A program made the position numbers and the translations under genes. Source: Blakeslea trispora (taxonomy: Eukaryota > Mucoromycota > Mucoromycetes > Mucorales > Choanephoraceae). From it: a stretch of DNA of 64,000 bases. The notes under the pieces were generated by a model. It searched no databases, was not told where the DNA came from, and worked only from the letters and a program-made list of their open reading frames with translations. The stretch is taken from NCBI GenBank assembly GCA_025331445.1, contig JAIWNE010000028.1:267829-331828 (forward strand). Reading direction: 5' to 3'. Of the stretch, positions 1 through 9,899 are shown piece by piece; the first letter of the stretch is position 1, and each line of letters opens with the position of its first letter.

Positions 1-311
1 CTAATTGTTATAAAAATGAATACTCTACATCCAAAGGTAACAAAGCTGCTCACTAGACTATGAGATATTTGCTAATGCTTGCTTAGATCGATATATTGGA
101 AGTCTCTTGCTATTTGTATGACATGCAAAAGAGAAATAGCTTGGAAAGAAGGCATGTAGTTTATCACACTTGTTGTCGCGTATCTGTACTGATCAAAATG
201 AATAGGCCTTTTTTTTTATTTGTTCTTTTCTTAAAGACGCGGTAAGTTATCCATTCAAGAGCTAAAAAGATATCTGAGAAGCAGAAAACTAAGTCAATGT
301 TTACACTTTAG

Positions 312-1651
312 GCTTGTTAAAGCAGTTGTCGCTTCTGTTGAAGAAGAAAGAGACAATGGTAGAAGCGTTGACTTTGTGGCTGCTAAGAAGCTAGGCAAGA
401 AGTTATCTGCAACACAGAAATTGTAAGTAGCACCATCCTGCATAATGCATATGCTGTTAACAGTTTGTTTTTTCTTAGGATGCTTAACCATATCTATTTC
501 ATCTCAAGCAGAAGACAAAAGTCTGTGAGCAAGTTCCTGCCACATCAGGTTCATCTCTTCCTAAATAACTTGAATAGCAGTGCTTTACCTACTGTACCTG
601 ATGTTGTCAAGACTTGGGTCAATGAATTGGAAGCTGTAAGACATACACATATAAGCCCCCTTTTTTTAAAAAAACAAAAAGAATTAATACCCCATTTGTA
701 GATAAAGGCCAATTATATAGAAGAAGAGGCAACTTTGGAAGATGAGTTGACAAAGCTGCTTAACAAAAAGGCCTTAAACTTCCTAAACCAAGCAAGTGAG
801 GCTGACGATGATGTACTGGCCACATATGCAAGAATCATAAATGAAGTGTACGTCAGCTATGGTTTTATTTAGTCTTTATTCAATACTAGCACTTGCTACT
901 AGTGTGGCCAATCACAAACAATGGTGCCGCGAGGAAATGGCCGAGACGATGTTCATCTCGCTGTTTTTCTCGCCAATTGCGAGAAACACATTTGAAAGAC
1001 TGAATGCAAACGTGTTCAAAATAGATATGTAAGCTTTCTTTATTATATGAATTACTTTAACAAAACATAATAACTTTTATTATTATTTAGGCAAGACAAG
1101 CATATGAATGGGTATGCAGTAAAGCCTGATTAATTGGTTTCGCTCTTTTCTGGGTCAGGCGAGGAACTCAACATCTACAGCATGGAAGCAAAGACACCTG
1201 AGGCAAACAAAGGTGATCTTGATTTCATAAAATTAGCAAATACAATGAAAGCCATGGTGGATGAACTTGTATCCCGTGGCTGCCCTCTTCCTCACGCTCA
1301 CTCATTCGGTACACTATTACACGGCGATACTATGATCTCATATGAGATGAGCTTGGAAAATGAAGGCATATATATAAAATGAAAGAGCTAAATGCTGTAC
1401 AGATGCCTTGCCTGATTGGTGACCTGAACCTTTTGTTGCCTATGATAAATGATATCATTCACCTTTGTGTAAGTACATATAACATAACCAAAAAAGAAAA
1501 GACAGTAGTAGTAACTGAACCCCCTCCCCTCATTTCAAATATGTAGGAAAAAATCAAAGGGCACGCTGATGTAGTTGTTGGCCTTGGAATGGATAAAACC
1601 GAACATCCATTCCAACGGCCAACAAACTGGAGAGTAAGGGAAGCAGAGTAA
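312..1651 (+). pseudogene. Decayed multi-exon gene with PD...EAK nuclease-like signature
   Basis: A chain of plus-strand exons can be followed: about 312-427 (starting LVKAVVASVEEE), 479-633, 702 to about 850, about 897-1030, 1091-1468 and 1547-1651, separated by introns such as 428-478, 634-701 and 1469-1546. The C-terminal part (EELNIYSMEAKTPE, then DLDFIKLANTMKAMVDEL, then QMPCLIGDLNLLLP) resembles a hypothetical family widespread in Mucorales. KPD at 1122-1130 and EAK at 1185-1193 fit the spacing of a PD-(D/E)XK nuclease core, which is inference. Two lesions are visible: TAA at 1131-1133 directly after KPD, and a frame change near 1375-1383 before MKELNAVQ. The stop could alternatively lie in a 47-nt intron (GTATGC at 1112, CAG at 1158), but that would remove the PD. 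A first exon around 16-39 (MNTLHPK) is possible but unproven. Confidence 0.5.
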
Positions 1652-1722
1652 ACCCTTTTTCATTCTCTCTCTTTTTTTTCTGTCTTTCCTTTTGTTTTAT
1701 TCAACACTTAATGAGTGGACGT

Positions 1723-1766
1723 AAATGAAGCCGAAAACGGCTTTTAAGCCACTTTCGGCTTCATTT
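1723..1766. repeat. 14-bp perfect hairpin inside the left transposon end
   Basis: AAATGAAGCCGAAA at 1723-1736 is the exact reverse complement of 1753-1766, with a 16-nt loop. A related GAAGCCGAAA/TTCGG arrangement recurs at the right end (4233-4255). These are probably subterminal transposase-binding sites of the piggyBac-type element; that role is inferred from position. Confidence 0.7.
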
Positions 1767-1956
1767 TCACCCACATTTTTTACATAATAAAATGTTGTAT
1801 AATGAACTTAATAAGTTGACATATATCCCTTTCAGATATGAAAAATCGTAGGATGATGTTTGAATTGATTTTGGATGACCTTTTTCTAACAAAAGTTTTC
1901 GTCTATTCTTTACTTTTTTCTTCAATTTTATTTTCTATTTCCATTAAAAACCCGCA

Positions 1957-3962
1957 ATGTCTCGCAATCAAAACCTCGCTTTAAACCAAAGAGTATCCGT
2001 CAATGGTCGCTACTTAGTAGGAACTGAAGTTGCCAGATTGTTAGAAGCAACTCACAATTTCAGACAACCAGGTTCTCGTCTTTTTGGAACCATTTGTAAC
2101 CGTGTTGAAGAAGGTAACAAGGTTTTTTACGGCATTGAGTTTAATGCACTCAATGGCCGCCAAATTCAGTTGAGTGCAGCATGTATCTCCACCAGGTTTG
2201 TTGAAAAGGCACCTGTTGAAGCTCGAATTGCTGCTGAATCCAATAGACAAACTGCTATGACCACCGATGTTGCGGCCGTAAACGATGAGGCTTCTTCAGA
2301 AAATAATTCTTCATCACCAAACAAAGAAGAAGTTTCTATAAACGAAACCATCAATGCCTACAACGAATGGGTCGACCAGGAAGTTGTCTTTGACGCAAGA
2401 GCAACAAGTGGAGCTACTTTCGTTGAAAAAGCAGAATAAACATGGAGAACAGCCGAGTCGCTTCGCCCGCCGATTACTTTTTGCGCTTCTTGCCCCAAGA
2501 GCACTTTCTTGATGTGATCAACACCAGTGCAAGAAGCGCTTATCCAGATTGGGCGGAGCTAAACTGGAACGAATTCTTGCTTTGGATCACGATGTGTCTT
2601 ATTATGACAATGTTCTCCAACGCTGATTTGGAATTGTTTTGGGGAAAGAGTCAAAGTCCTTTGGGTGTTAGCTTTACTTTTGCTGATTTCATGACCATTG
2701 AGAGATTCAAAAGTTTGATCTCTATGTTTACGTTTGAAACTTTTAATATTGCAAAGTAAGTCAAATGATTTGTGTAATTGCAAAAGTACTTTATATGATT
2801 GTTATAACCAAAAAAAAAAAAAAAAAGGATTCGTTGTATCAGCTTCGTGGATTTATCGCTGCATACAACGACAATTTAGTCCAAGCAAGGGTACCAGAAG
2901 AATGCTTGTGCGCAGATGAAAGCATGAACCAGTGGCTCGGTAAAGACATGCCCAACGTGGTAAAGATCCCAAGAAAGCCCCACTCAAATCGGTCAAAAGT
3001 ACAAAACCTTGGACGATTGTGAGATTTTCTGTATTCTTAGATTGGATCCCGTTGGCGACAAGACCGTCAGACGATTCGAGTCACAAGGTACTCTGAAAGC
3101 AATAGCGACGGTCTTGCGCCTTACCCGAGCCTTGGTTCTATTCCGGTAGAACCATAGTTGGTGATTCTTTCTTTGGTTCAGCAGCTATGGCAAGAAGATT
3201 ACTTAATGAAGGCTTGTATTCTATAATTCAGGTCAAGAAGAGAGCATACTGGCCTCGTGGGATGCCCCGGGATGATTTGGTTGCTGCTCTTGGTGATGAT
3301 TTTGGTGCCAAGGTCAGCAAAAGGGCTAGACAAGGTGATATCTTTGTAGACGCCTACAAAGATATCAAGCCTAGGGCCTTGGTCGCCAGCTGTGATCTCA
3401 CCCAAGGATGGCAGCCAAATCACACAAAGAATGAAAGACGGGCAAGTAAAGTCTTGCAACAGACCAGTCGTGTTTGATGAATGCTCAGCAAACAAAGGTA
3501 CATAAAAAAAAAGTGGATTGTTTGATGATAAAATTCAAATAGGGGCCGTTGACAATGCAAACAACCGGAGAGATTACATGGCCTCTTTCCGTGATACGAT
3601 GAAGAGTGACCGGCCGATGGATTTCTTCCTTGGTGTTGCTGAGGTAAATGCCTTTTCGGAGAAAGGGAATGAAGCATGGTGAGTTTCGGTAGAGACTCTG
3701 TGTGTCTGTGCTGTCACATTTGACACGGGTTGAAGAGGGTCCTTCTGGAAGCCACAGTCAGTCCGTTGTAACTCGGTCAATGGTTCCAGGGGGTCAAAAC
3801 GTACCTCATCAACCTGTGTCGATTGGTGAGGAGAAACGCAGGCTCTGCAAGAAGTGCAAGTGTCAGACTTCCTTCCGTTGTAAATGCGATGAAAATTTGT
3901 CTTTGTGCTTTGTCTGCTGTGTCGTTCATATCAAAGAAAAAATGGTTGAACGGTATCAGTAA
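1957..3962 (+). pseudogene. piggyBac-like transposase, frameshifted
   Basis: The coding region runs through at least three exons: 1957-2756, 2828 to about 3497, then from about 3541. The first part (1957-2439) ends three bases before an ATG in another frame (2442). That second frame is open back to 2427, so a one-base indel in the A5 run at 2425-2429 would join them. The next exon has the piggyBac DDE_Tnp_1_7 pattern: YQLRGFIAAYNDNL, VPEECLCADESM with the first Asp, GRTIVGDSFFGS with the second Asp, and AVDNANNRRDYM. One-base shifts lie near 2981 (after KIPRKPH) and 3124 (before EPWFYSGRT). The C-terminal segment (3702-3962) is cysteine-rich (RRLCKKCKCQTSFRCKC then LCFVCCVVHI), as in the C-terminal zinc-binding domain of piggyBac transposases. 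The poly(A) ending the intron at 2827 is also a likely slip site. The enzyme is almost certainly inactive. Confidence 0.85.
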
Positions 3963-4271
3963 AATCCTTGAATGAATATCTTTCATTTGTGATATTTTGA
4001 CGCATTTTTGGTAACTTTATGCTTAGCTTGTAGGCTGATGAAAATGAAGTCGTTTTTGGCTTCTTGAATTTACGTCCTACCAGCGAAATTAGATGGTTAA
4101 AGTTGGTAGAACAAAACATCTCGCGCAAAGCTGAAAATCGTACACAATGCAATTGATATATGAAGGTTTTGATCTACAAAGTCTTGGACTTGTAACTTTA
4201 TTATGATACGAGTTATGCTTTTTCAAAATGAAGCCGAAAGTGGCTTTTTCGGAGTTACTTCCACCCATTAA

Positions 4272-5455
4272 GCTTGCTCTTGACCATTGACCAAAAACTG
4301 CTCAATAGGAGAGTAGGCAGGAAGGTATACACCCCCGACTTTCAATGTACTTTCAAATATCCTTGTGTTTGTGAATTGGAAGTTCAGTCAGCACCAAATA
4401 AGGAAATGTAAATAAAGGTAGAAAATGAACATGAGTGTTTATATGTTTTGTAATGAGAATATGTGATGATAATAATTCGGATGGATTCGCTGTTAACAAT
4501 AAAAATTCATCAGGTTGTTTTTTTTGCGTGTCTTGTAATACAGGAGCATTATCTATCACACTATCATGGCCCTTAGACTTAAGGTGACAATCCATGACAT
4601 CCATGCCAACTAGCAACAAAATTAAAGTAGTGATCAGTTACAGTACCACCTTTAGTCTTCTTATGAGATGATGAAGAGCCATCATCAGTTTTTTTTTTTC
4701 TTGCTTGCAGCTTGAAATTTTGGACGTCTAATTCTGACATTTACTACACCATATGGGCTTATGGCTCCAAGTATTGTAGTTGTTTCTGCCCCTTGTCTCT
4801 TTCACCTTTTTTTTGGACCAAGCCATAGAACACTTCATATTGATGTGAAACGCGGCTTCGTCAATGAACACACAGTTGCTCATAAAGTTCCGTGTCAGTC
4901 TGCAAATGATTCTTCACCCAATTGCGCTCTTCAATTTTTTTCTGGGCTATTTCTCTCACACTGCCCTTTTGAGAGTGGATGTTACATTTCTTAGTAACGA
5001 AATCATAAAGAGATCACTTTTTTTTTTTATTTGAAGGTTGGTAAATTGGCTCGTTAAACCTTTCATCATGTCATCTAGAACTGATGAAGGATTTTCTGAG
5101 ATCCATGATGATCTTCTGTCAATACAAAAGGTCTACCAGCTTTCCTGCCACTTCCAGATGCCCTGGTCTCTATCTCTTCGTCTCCTGCTTTCTCTGCCTT
5201 CTTTTTCCAACTTTGTGCTGTGCTTTGTGGAATCTGAAGCTCTTTAGCCGCAGCACGACATGTTTTTTCTTGAGAGAAAAAAGAAGTAGTTCTTAACATC
5301 AGACTTATAGAGTCTGTAAGCCCTATTGGTTTCGCCTTCACTTTCAGGCACAGCTGGTTCAAGTGGTTTTGAGTCCAAATGGTCGGTAATATCTTTGACT
5401 AAATACTCATCCTCATCGACCTCCATCTCAAAGACGTGCACTTGCTCGTTGTTTT
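4272..5455 (-). pseudogene. IS630/Tc1-mariner-type transposase relic
   Basis: Read on the minus strand from about 5455. The N-terminal part has MHVFEMEVDEDEYLVKD and a helix-turn-helix with KTCRAAAKELQIPQSTAQSW and GRKAGRPFVLTEDH (5075-5362). Further down are SVREIAQKKIEE, then a frameshifted equivalent of FIDEAAFHINM with the first catalytic Asp (about 4850), then VIDNAPVLQDTQ with the second Asp (about 4530-4560). Last comes YLPAYSPIEQF with the Glu (about 4300-4330). Stops and shifts are scattered throughout, so this is a decayed copy. Dropping one T after PIEQ restores the usual FWSMVKSK continuation, and that reading runs directly into the TTAA where the piggyBac element begins. The family is an abundant Tc1/mariner-like group in Mucorales genomes. 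Confidence 0.8.
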
Positions 5456-6440
5456 CGCCTTAGAGGCAAAAAACGTGATTATTATAAATTCAAAAAAAAA
5501 GAGAGTGAATTTTTTTTTAGTGATCAACGTTTTTTTTCTTTTTTGTGAGTGAGTAATTTCCGGAAATAGGGAGAAACTAAAACGAATATGTCTTAGTCCT
5601 GTTTATGGCTGTCAGCAGTTGATAAACAAAACTGGGTAAAAATGACAATAGATGCTTATTTGTCTATACACGCTGTATTCTCAAGTAAGGCTAATCTATA
5701 GTCATTTTTTTATATCTTACAAGTAGATTGAATCATAGAATAAAGAAAAATGAGAATAAAAAAAAAACAGAAAATCATAAAAAAAATCAATTTATTTTTG
5801 TTTGTAGAAATGCTATGCAACACAAGCTGAGATTGAAAATAGTTGCCTAATTTGAAAGATAAGGAAGATGAGGTGAACCAATGTTGTTGTGAGATAAGGA
5901 TAGATTTTATTTCATGCTACCAGGTACAAACAGTGTGGCATCATGCTACTGGCATAATTGTTGTGCCATATAGAGTAATACAGCAGAATGACGTAGCATT
6001 GTCTCTAATTAAGCTCATACCCGATTTGTTCAAATGTAACATGTGATGACTACGAATCATAAAAAAAAATTATTTTTTTTTCTTAATATTTTTTTGCTTG
6101 GGTGAGAATGACCTCTAAACCAGGCCCATAATCGGAAAAATTCGGACTCGTTTGTTTCTGCAAGTCAAACAAAGAAAGAAATTAAAAAAAAAAAAAGATA
6201 ATCCCACTTTCTTTTAGAAAATAAACAATAAACGCTTATTTCATATTTTTATTTTTTTTTGTCTTTTTTTTTATAGAGTCCATCCATGAACAATGACAAG
6301 AAAAGAAAGGGAGTAATAATAAAAAAAAAATTTTTTTTTTTCTTTGTTTATAATTAAATCAATCTTATCAATAGGGCAAATGAGAAGGGAGTAAATTCTC
6401 TTGTTTGTAACAATGTCTTATCTTTAATTATGCAGACAGC
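5456..6440. other. AT-rich intergenic region
   Basis: About 1 kb with many short poly(A) and poly(T) runs. A 67-codon ORF at 5843-6046 (plus) has no recognisable domain and is not supported as a gene. I see no RNA gene or transposon end here. Confidence 0.6.
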
Positions 6441-6442
6441 TG

Positions 6443-6560
6443 ATTGGCTGGCCTGTCAAATTATAGTTGTAAACTCTTCCTTTATAATACTGATCCTGAT
6501 AAGACGAAAAGTGGGATGTTGATTGGCTGATTCGGAATCTGTTGATTTTCTATAAATATA
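6443..6560 (+). promoter_or_regulatory. Kinase promoter: two inverted CCAAT boxes and TATA box
   Basis: ATTGG (inverted CCAAT) occurs at 6443-6447 and 6522-6526, both in the context TGATTGGCTG or similar. TATAAATATA lies at 6551-6560, about 100 bp before the kinase start at 6658. The spacing suits an RNA polymerase II core promoter with HAP/NF-Y sites; function is inferred. Confidence 0.5.
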
Positions 6561-6657
6561 GGTGATTTCTTTTTTATTTTTTTTAAAAAAAATCTTTTTT
6601 CTTTTTTCTTATTGAGTTACTATATATTTAAATAAATTCATATTTTTCAAACATTTA

Positions 6658-7797
6658 ATGCAAACAATTCAGAGATGTCAAACTAAGGCTAATAAACTGC
6701 CACTTCATATCAATACGGACTCACTTGGCATAGGATTCTATGACCTTAAGATGTCACCCTTACCCTCACCTTCCACCTCTACCTCAAGCACTGAATCACA
6801 AAGACAACCCATCTCTCGTAACAAATGTCAACTCACTCGACCTCAACAACCACAATCACCTACCAAAGTCACACCCAAATCATGGGAAACCATGAGAAGC
6901 CCTGCTGCTTCCTTCTTGGCTGGTTTTGCCTTTTCACCTGTTCAATCAAAATCAATTGAACAAGAACAGGAAGGCGATGAAATTGATGACTATGTGATTG
7001 ATAAAATCATTGGTTATGGTGGATTCTCAACAGTCCGCAAAGGTTTCCGTATCTCAGATGGAAACAAGGTCGCTATCAAGATTGTCAAGAAACAAGACAA
7101 CAACGATATCCAGCTGGAAAGTGAGTTGTCTATCTGGAAACAACTGGCACATGACCATATTGTCCAACTCGAAAAGGTGCTCGAGACAGACAATGCTACC
7201 TTTCTCATTTGCGATTATTGTCCGGGTGGAAGCCTGTTGAAACTGTTGGAAAAGAAACATGTCTTGTCCGAATCAGAGGCACGTCATCTGTTTGTTCAAC
7301 TGGCTGATGCACTTCATTATCTACATGATGACATGAAGATTTGCCACAAAGATCTAAAGCTTGAAAATGTCCTGTTGGGTGACAACGATCTTGTCAAACT
7401 GTGCGACTTTGGTTTGGCCATCTGCCAGCAACCACTGAAGATCAACCCGGTCACTCAGTTACCTCTGTCACCTGATCCAAATGAAGAAGAAGAGAGTGCG
7501 GGTGGCTCATTGGCTTATGCTGCACCTGAACAAATCAAGTCAAGAAAGGCCATTGGTTGTCCCTCAACTGATATCTGGTCTTTGGGTATTATTCTGTATG
7601 CCCTTGTGACAGGTCGATTGCCTTTTTCTGATGACTATGATTTACGCTTACAACAAAAGATTCTTGCTGGCCAATATGATATGCCTCATCATCTCTCACC
7701 CGAACTACAGCTTCTCTTACAAAACTGTCTTCACCCTGACCCTCAAGCACGTTTCACCATTCAACAAGTGCTAGAGTCTAGCTGGTGTCGTTTATAA
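6658..7797 (+). CDS. Serine/threonine protein kinase
   Basis: An intron-free gene of 379 residues. The first ~108 residues are low-complexity and rich in Ser, Thr, Pro and Gln. The kinase domain follows: glycine loop IGYGGFSTV (118-126), ATP-binding lysine in VAIK (K141), catalytic loop HKDLKLEN (230-237), DFG (250-252) and APEQI (289-293), then DIWSLGIILY and a C-terminal helix ending at SSWC. The catalytic loop has Lys in place of the usual Arg before the catalytic Asp (HKD, not HRD). All other core residues are present, so it is probably active. The substrate cannot be told from the sequence; the overall look is of the CAMK/AMPK-like group. An ATG context within a T-rich, A-rich leader and a TATA box support the start. 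Confidence 0.9.
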   Translation: MQTIQRCQTKANKLPLHINTDSLGIGFYDLKMSPLPSPSTSTSSTESQRQPISRNKCQLTRPQQPQSPTKVTPKSWETMRSPAASFLAGFAFSPVQSKSIEQEQEGDEIDDYVIDKIIGYGGFSTVRKGFRISDGNKVAIKIVKKQDNNDIQLESELSIWKQLAHDHIVQLEKVLETDNATFLICDYCPGGSLLKLLEKKHVLSESEARHLFVQLADALHYLHDDMKICHKDLKLENVLLGDNDLVKLCDFGLAICQQPLKINPVTQLPLSPDPNEEEESAGGSLAYAAPEQIKSRKAIGCPSTDIWSLGIILYALVTGRLPFSDDYDLRLQQKILAGQYDMPHHLSPELQLLLQNCLHPDPQARFTIQQVLESSWCRL

Positions 7798-7950
7798 TCT
7801 CAATCATTCATTTCATGTACATAACTAATCGCATCCCTTAAAAAAATAAATACCCTCTTCTTCTTTAATTATCCTAATAAAAACATCCTATTTCTAAGCA
7901 TCATTGACTAAATGATCATATCCATCTATATCGTTCTGTTAACATCTCTC

Positions 7951-8741
7951 CTATAATAAAAGATCAGGGGAGAAACACTTACATGCACAAATACCCTCCA
8001 TATAACAAGCCAAAACAATACCAGCTCCTATCTGAGAGACTAGATGATCAAATCGACTAAAGAAAGCAAGCACATAGAATATCTGCCAATGATGCAAATG
8101 AAGTGATATTCTAGAGCGATAAGTGATCAACTGATTGGTTTCTTCGGGTTGAACAGATCTGTATCGCCAATGGTACCATTGTCTTTGACACCAATTCGAA
8201 TTCACCTCCTTGGACAAGAGAAAAGAGGCCATCAAGAGACTGAAGGGTATCAACAGGCTCAAGAGATAGTAAGTCAGAAATGGACCTGGTAACAGATAGG
8301 CCAGATAGATATGATAGGCAGCAAACAACAGGATCACACCAACAGCCAGAATAAACAGAATCCACATCTTTTTAGGCCATTGTCGAATAGAAGGTAAGGA
8401 TGTCTTTGCAAACGGTAGTTCTGCAATCAGTGCATAACCAAATAAAGAAGGGTAAAAGGCAACCATAGTAACCCAGCTTGAGAGGACATTAACATCATTC
8501 TGTTGAATGGATTGGTAAACATTTACCTTAGAGTGTGTGTATAGTTACCAAATGTGAACAATAAAATACCATACGATAATCCATCCAACAGATCACTCCA
8601 GTGTCTAGCCACTGATTTCGGGTTCATTTCCCAATTAAAACGATGTGCTACATAACGATAGATGGGGTATGGGATTAAATAGAACACTGAAAAGAAGACA
8701 CAAAATGTCTCTAAATCAAACGCATACAAGTCTGTGTCCAT
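7951..8741 (-). CDS. Polytopic membrane protein with HLHHW motif
   Basis: Two exons, 8741-8527 and 8476-7951, separated by a 50-nt GT-AG intron, join in frame (…THTL-S-WVTMVAFYP…). The protein has several hydrophobic segments: CVFFSVFYLIPYPIY, LSYGILLFTF, WVTMVAFYPSLFGYALI, MWILFILAVGVILLFAAY, FLTYYLLSLLIPFSLLMAS, then a C-terminal region with LHLHHWQIFYVLAFF and SQIGAGIVLACYMEGI. The clustered histidines next to a membrane segment could bind metal or heme, but no family is assigned. It is divergent from the Gemin6-like gene, with only 112 bp between the two start codons. Confidence 0.75.
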
Positions 8742-8813
8742 TCAATAATAAAAAAAAAAGAAAAAAAGAGAAAGAAAAAAAGGGCTTTGTTTTTTTTTCT
8801 TTTTTTTTTTTCT

Positions 8814-8849
<36 letters not shown>

Positions 8850-8853
8850 ACCG
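8742..8853. promoter_or_regulatory. Short bidirectional promoter with T31 run
   Basis: Only 112 bp separate the starts of two divergent genes (8741 minus, 8854 plus). The interval is almost pure homopolymer: A-rich blocks, then T blocks ending in a run of 31 T at 8816-8846. Poly(dA:dT) tracts exclude nucleosomes in fungi, so this is a plausible shared promoter. No TATA or CCAAT box is visible. Confidence 0.6.
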
Positions 8854-9423
8854 ATGTATGGTTATGAGTCAAATGATATTGTTGATTTATTAGGGTCAAA
8901 GGCAACAGTGGTATTAAATAACATGACAACATTAGAAGGTTATCTGTATACCATAGATCCCATCAGTCATCATGTTGTACTCTTTCAACCTGATCAACAC
9001 AATGTGGTCATTGTATTTCAACACGATATTCAACAACTCACACGTAACTTTCTCTTTATTTTTATTATTATTTTCATTTGTTTTTTTTTGACCAAGACAT
9101 TACAGTGAATGCCAAAGACAGATTAGACACCATTGATCAACATATACCACAGGCACCTAGTCTATCCAGTATGGATATTGAAGATAGACGTCAAAAACTG
9201 ATTGCAGTCTTGACACAGGTAAACCCCTTTTCTTCTTTCATGATGTCTTTTGATTGATCCATTGATTGGATAGCATCGTGTGCCTATTGAATATCACGAT
9301 CATGACCCTGTGATCCATGTCCTAGGATGTGCACGTGTTGAATCGCCCTATGTGGCTACAAGTGTTGTATGTGATAATGCATTGATTCGACAACGCGTGC
9401 GTAATATGATACTAGAACTCTAG
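8854..9423 (+). CDS. GEMIN6: Gemin6-like SMN-complex protein
   Basis: Three exons, 8854-9043, 9106-9218 and 9274-9423, join in frame to 150 residues. The N-terminal half is an Sm-like fold (LLGSKATVVLNNMTTLEGYLYTIDP, HHVVLF). The C-terminal half has the Gemin6 AD-type pattern: RRQKLIAVLTQHRVPIEYHD, VIHVLGCARVESPYV and a final helix with RVRNMILEL. Human Gemin6 has the same order and similar length (167 residues). In animals Gemin6 pairs with Gemin7 in the SMN complex that loads Sm proteins on snRNA. The assignment rests on the motif match in the C-terminal half. An LSM-type protein of another subfamily is the main alternative. The gene is tail-to-tail with the next gene, 21 nt apart. Confidence 0.7.
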
Positions 9424-9444
9424 GGTTTATTAAAAAAAAAATCT

Positions 9445-9887
9445 TTATTTTACATCCAAAGCATGTTGATGTAACATCACCAACACATGAGCAGCTGTAT
9501 TTTCATCATCCAATGGCGGCACAACCGTAAGATGACTGTTGTAGGGTGATGTTGTGCGTTTGGCTGAGAGAGGGTATCTTGAGATGGAAGTGGATGTTTG
9601 ACGTCTAGGATAGGTTGGTTTGATATGCTTGGTTGGATAGTAACGATGGTATGGTTTTTTTTTCTTGTTGGTTTTCTGTTTCCTTAGTAACAGATTGGAT
9701 TCCAATGTATAAAGATCATATTGCTCGTAACCATGTTCTCTTTTGAAATTGGCAAATGCTAATCGTGCTTTTAAACGATACATGATCTAAATTTTTTATT
9801 TTATTTTTATTGATTTGACAGATCAATCAAAATGTATGAATTTTCTTATACCTCTGAAATAGTAGTAGTAGTAGTAGTAGTTGACAT
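9445..9887 (-). CDS. Small basic protein with poly-Thr first exon; weak Whi5-like motif
   Basis: Two exons, 9887-9852 and 9786-9445, give about 125 residues. The first exon encodes MST followed by more Thr (seven ACT codons in a row, 9861-9881) and ISE. A 65-nt GT-AG intron then leads in frame to IMYRLKARLAFANFKREHGY. The body is basic (KTNKKKKPYHRYYPTKH) and ends in VLVMLHQHALDVK. The segment LKARLAFANFKREHG resembles the short motif of Whi5/Nrm1-type G1/S repressors (LxxRLxxAxyKvxxG). This is only a suggestion. No other domain is visible. The gene faces the Gemin6-like gene tail-to-tail. Confidence 0.6.
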
Positions 9888-9899
9888 GGTAATTGAATG

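Larger units (their letters stand above)
1708..4271 (+). mobile_element. piggyBac-type DNA transposon, full length, decayed
   Basis: The element is bounded by TTAA at 1708-1711 and 4268-4271, the hallmark target of piggyBac elements. The ends are inverted repeats: TTAATGAGTGGACGTAA on the left and, read from the right, TTAATGGGTGGAAGTAA (15 of 17 match). A second inward inverted block carries GCCACTTTCGGCTTCATTTT on both ends (left end near 1748-1767, right end near 4234-4253). The interior encodes a recognisable piggyBac-like transposase broken by several frameshifts. It starts 56 bp after the stop of the upstream decayed gene and abuts the end of an IS630-type transposase relic. Confidence 0.9.
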
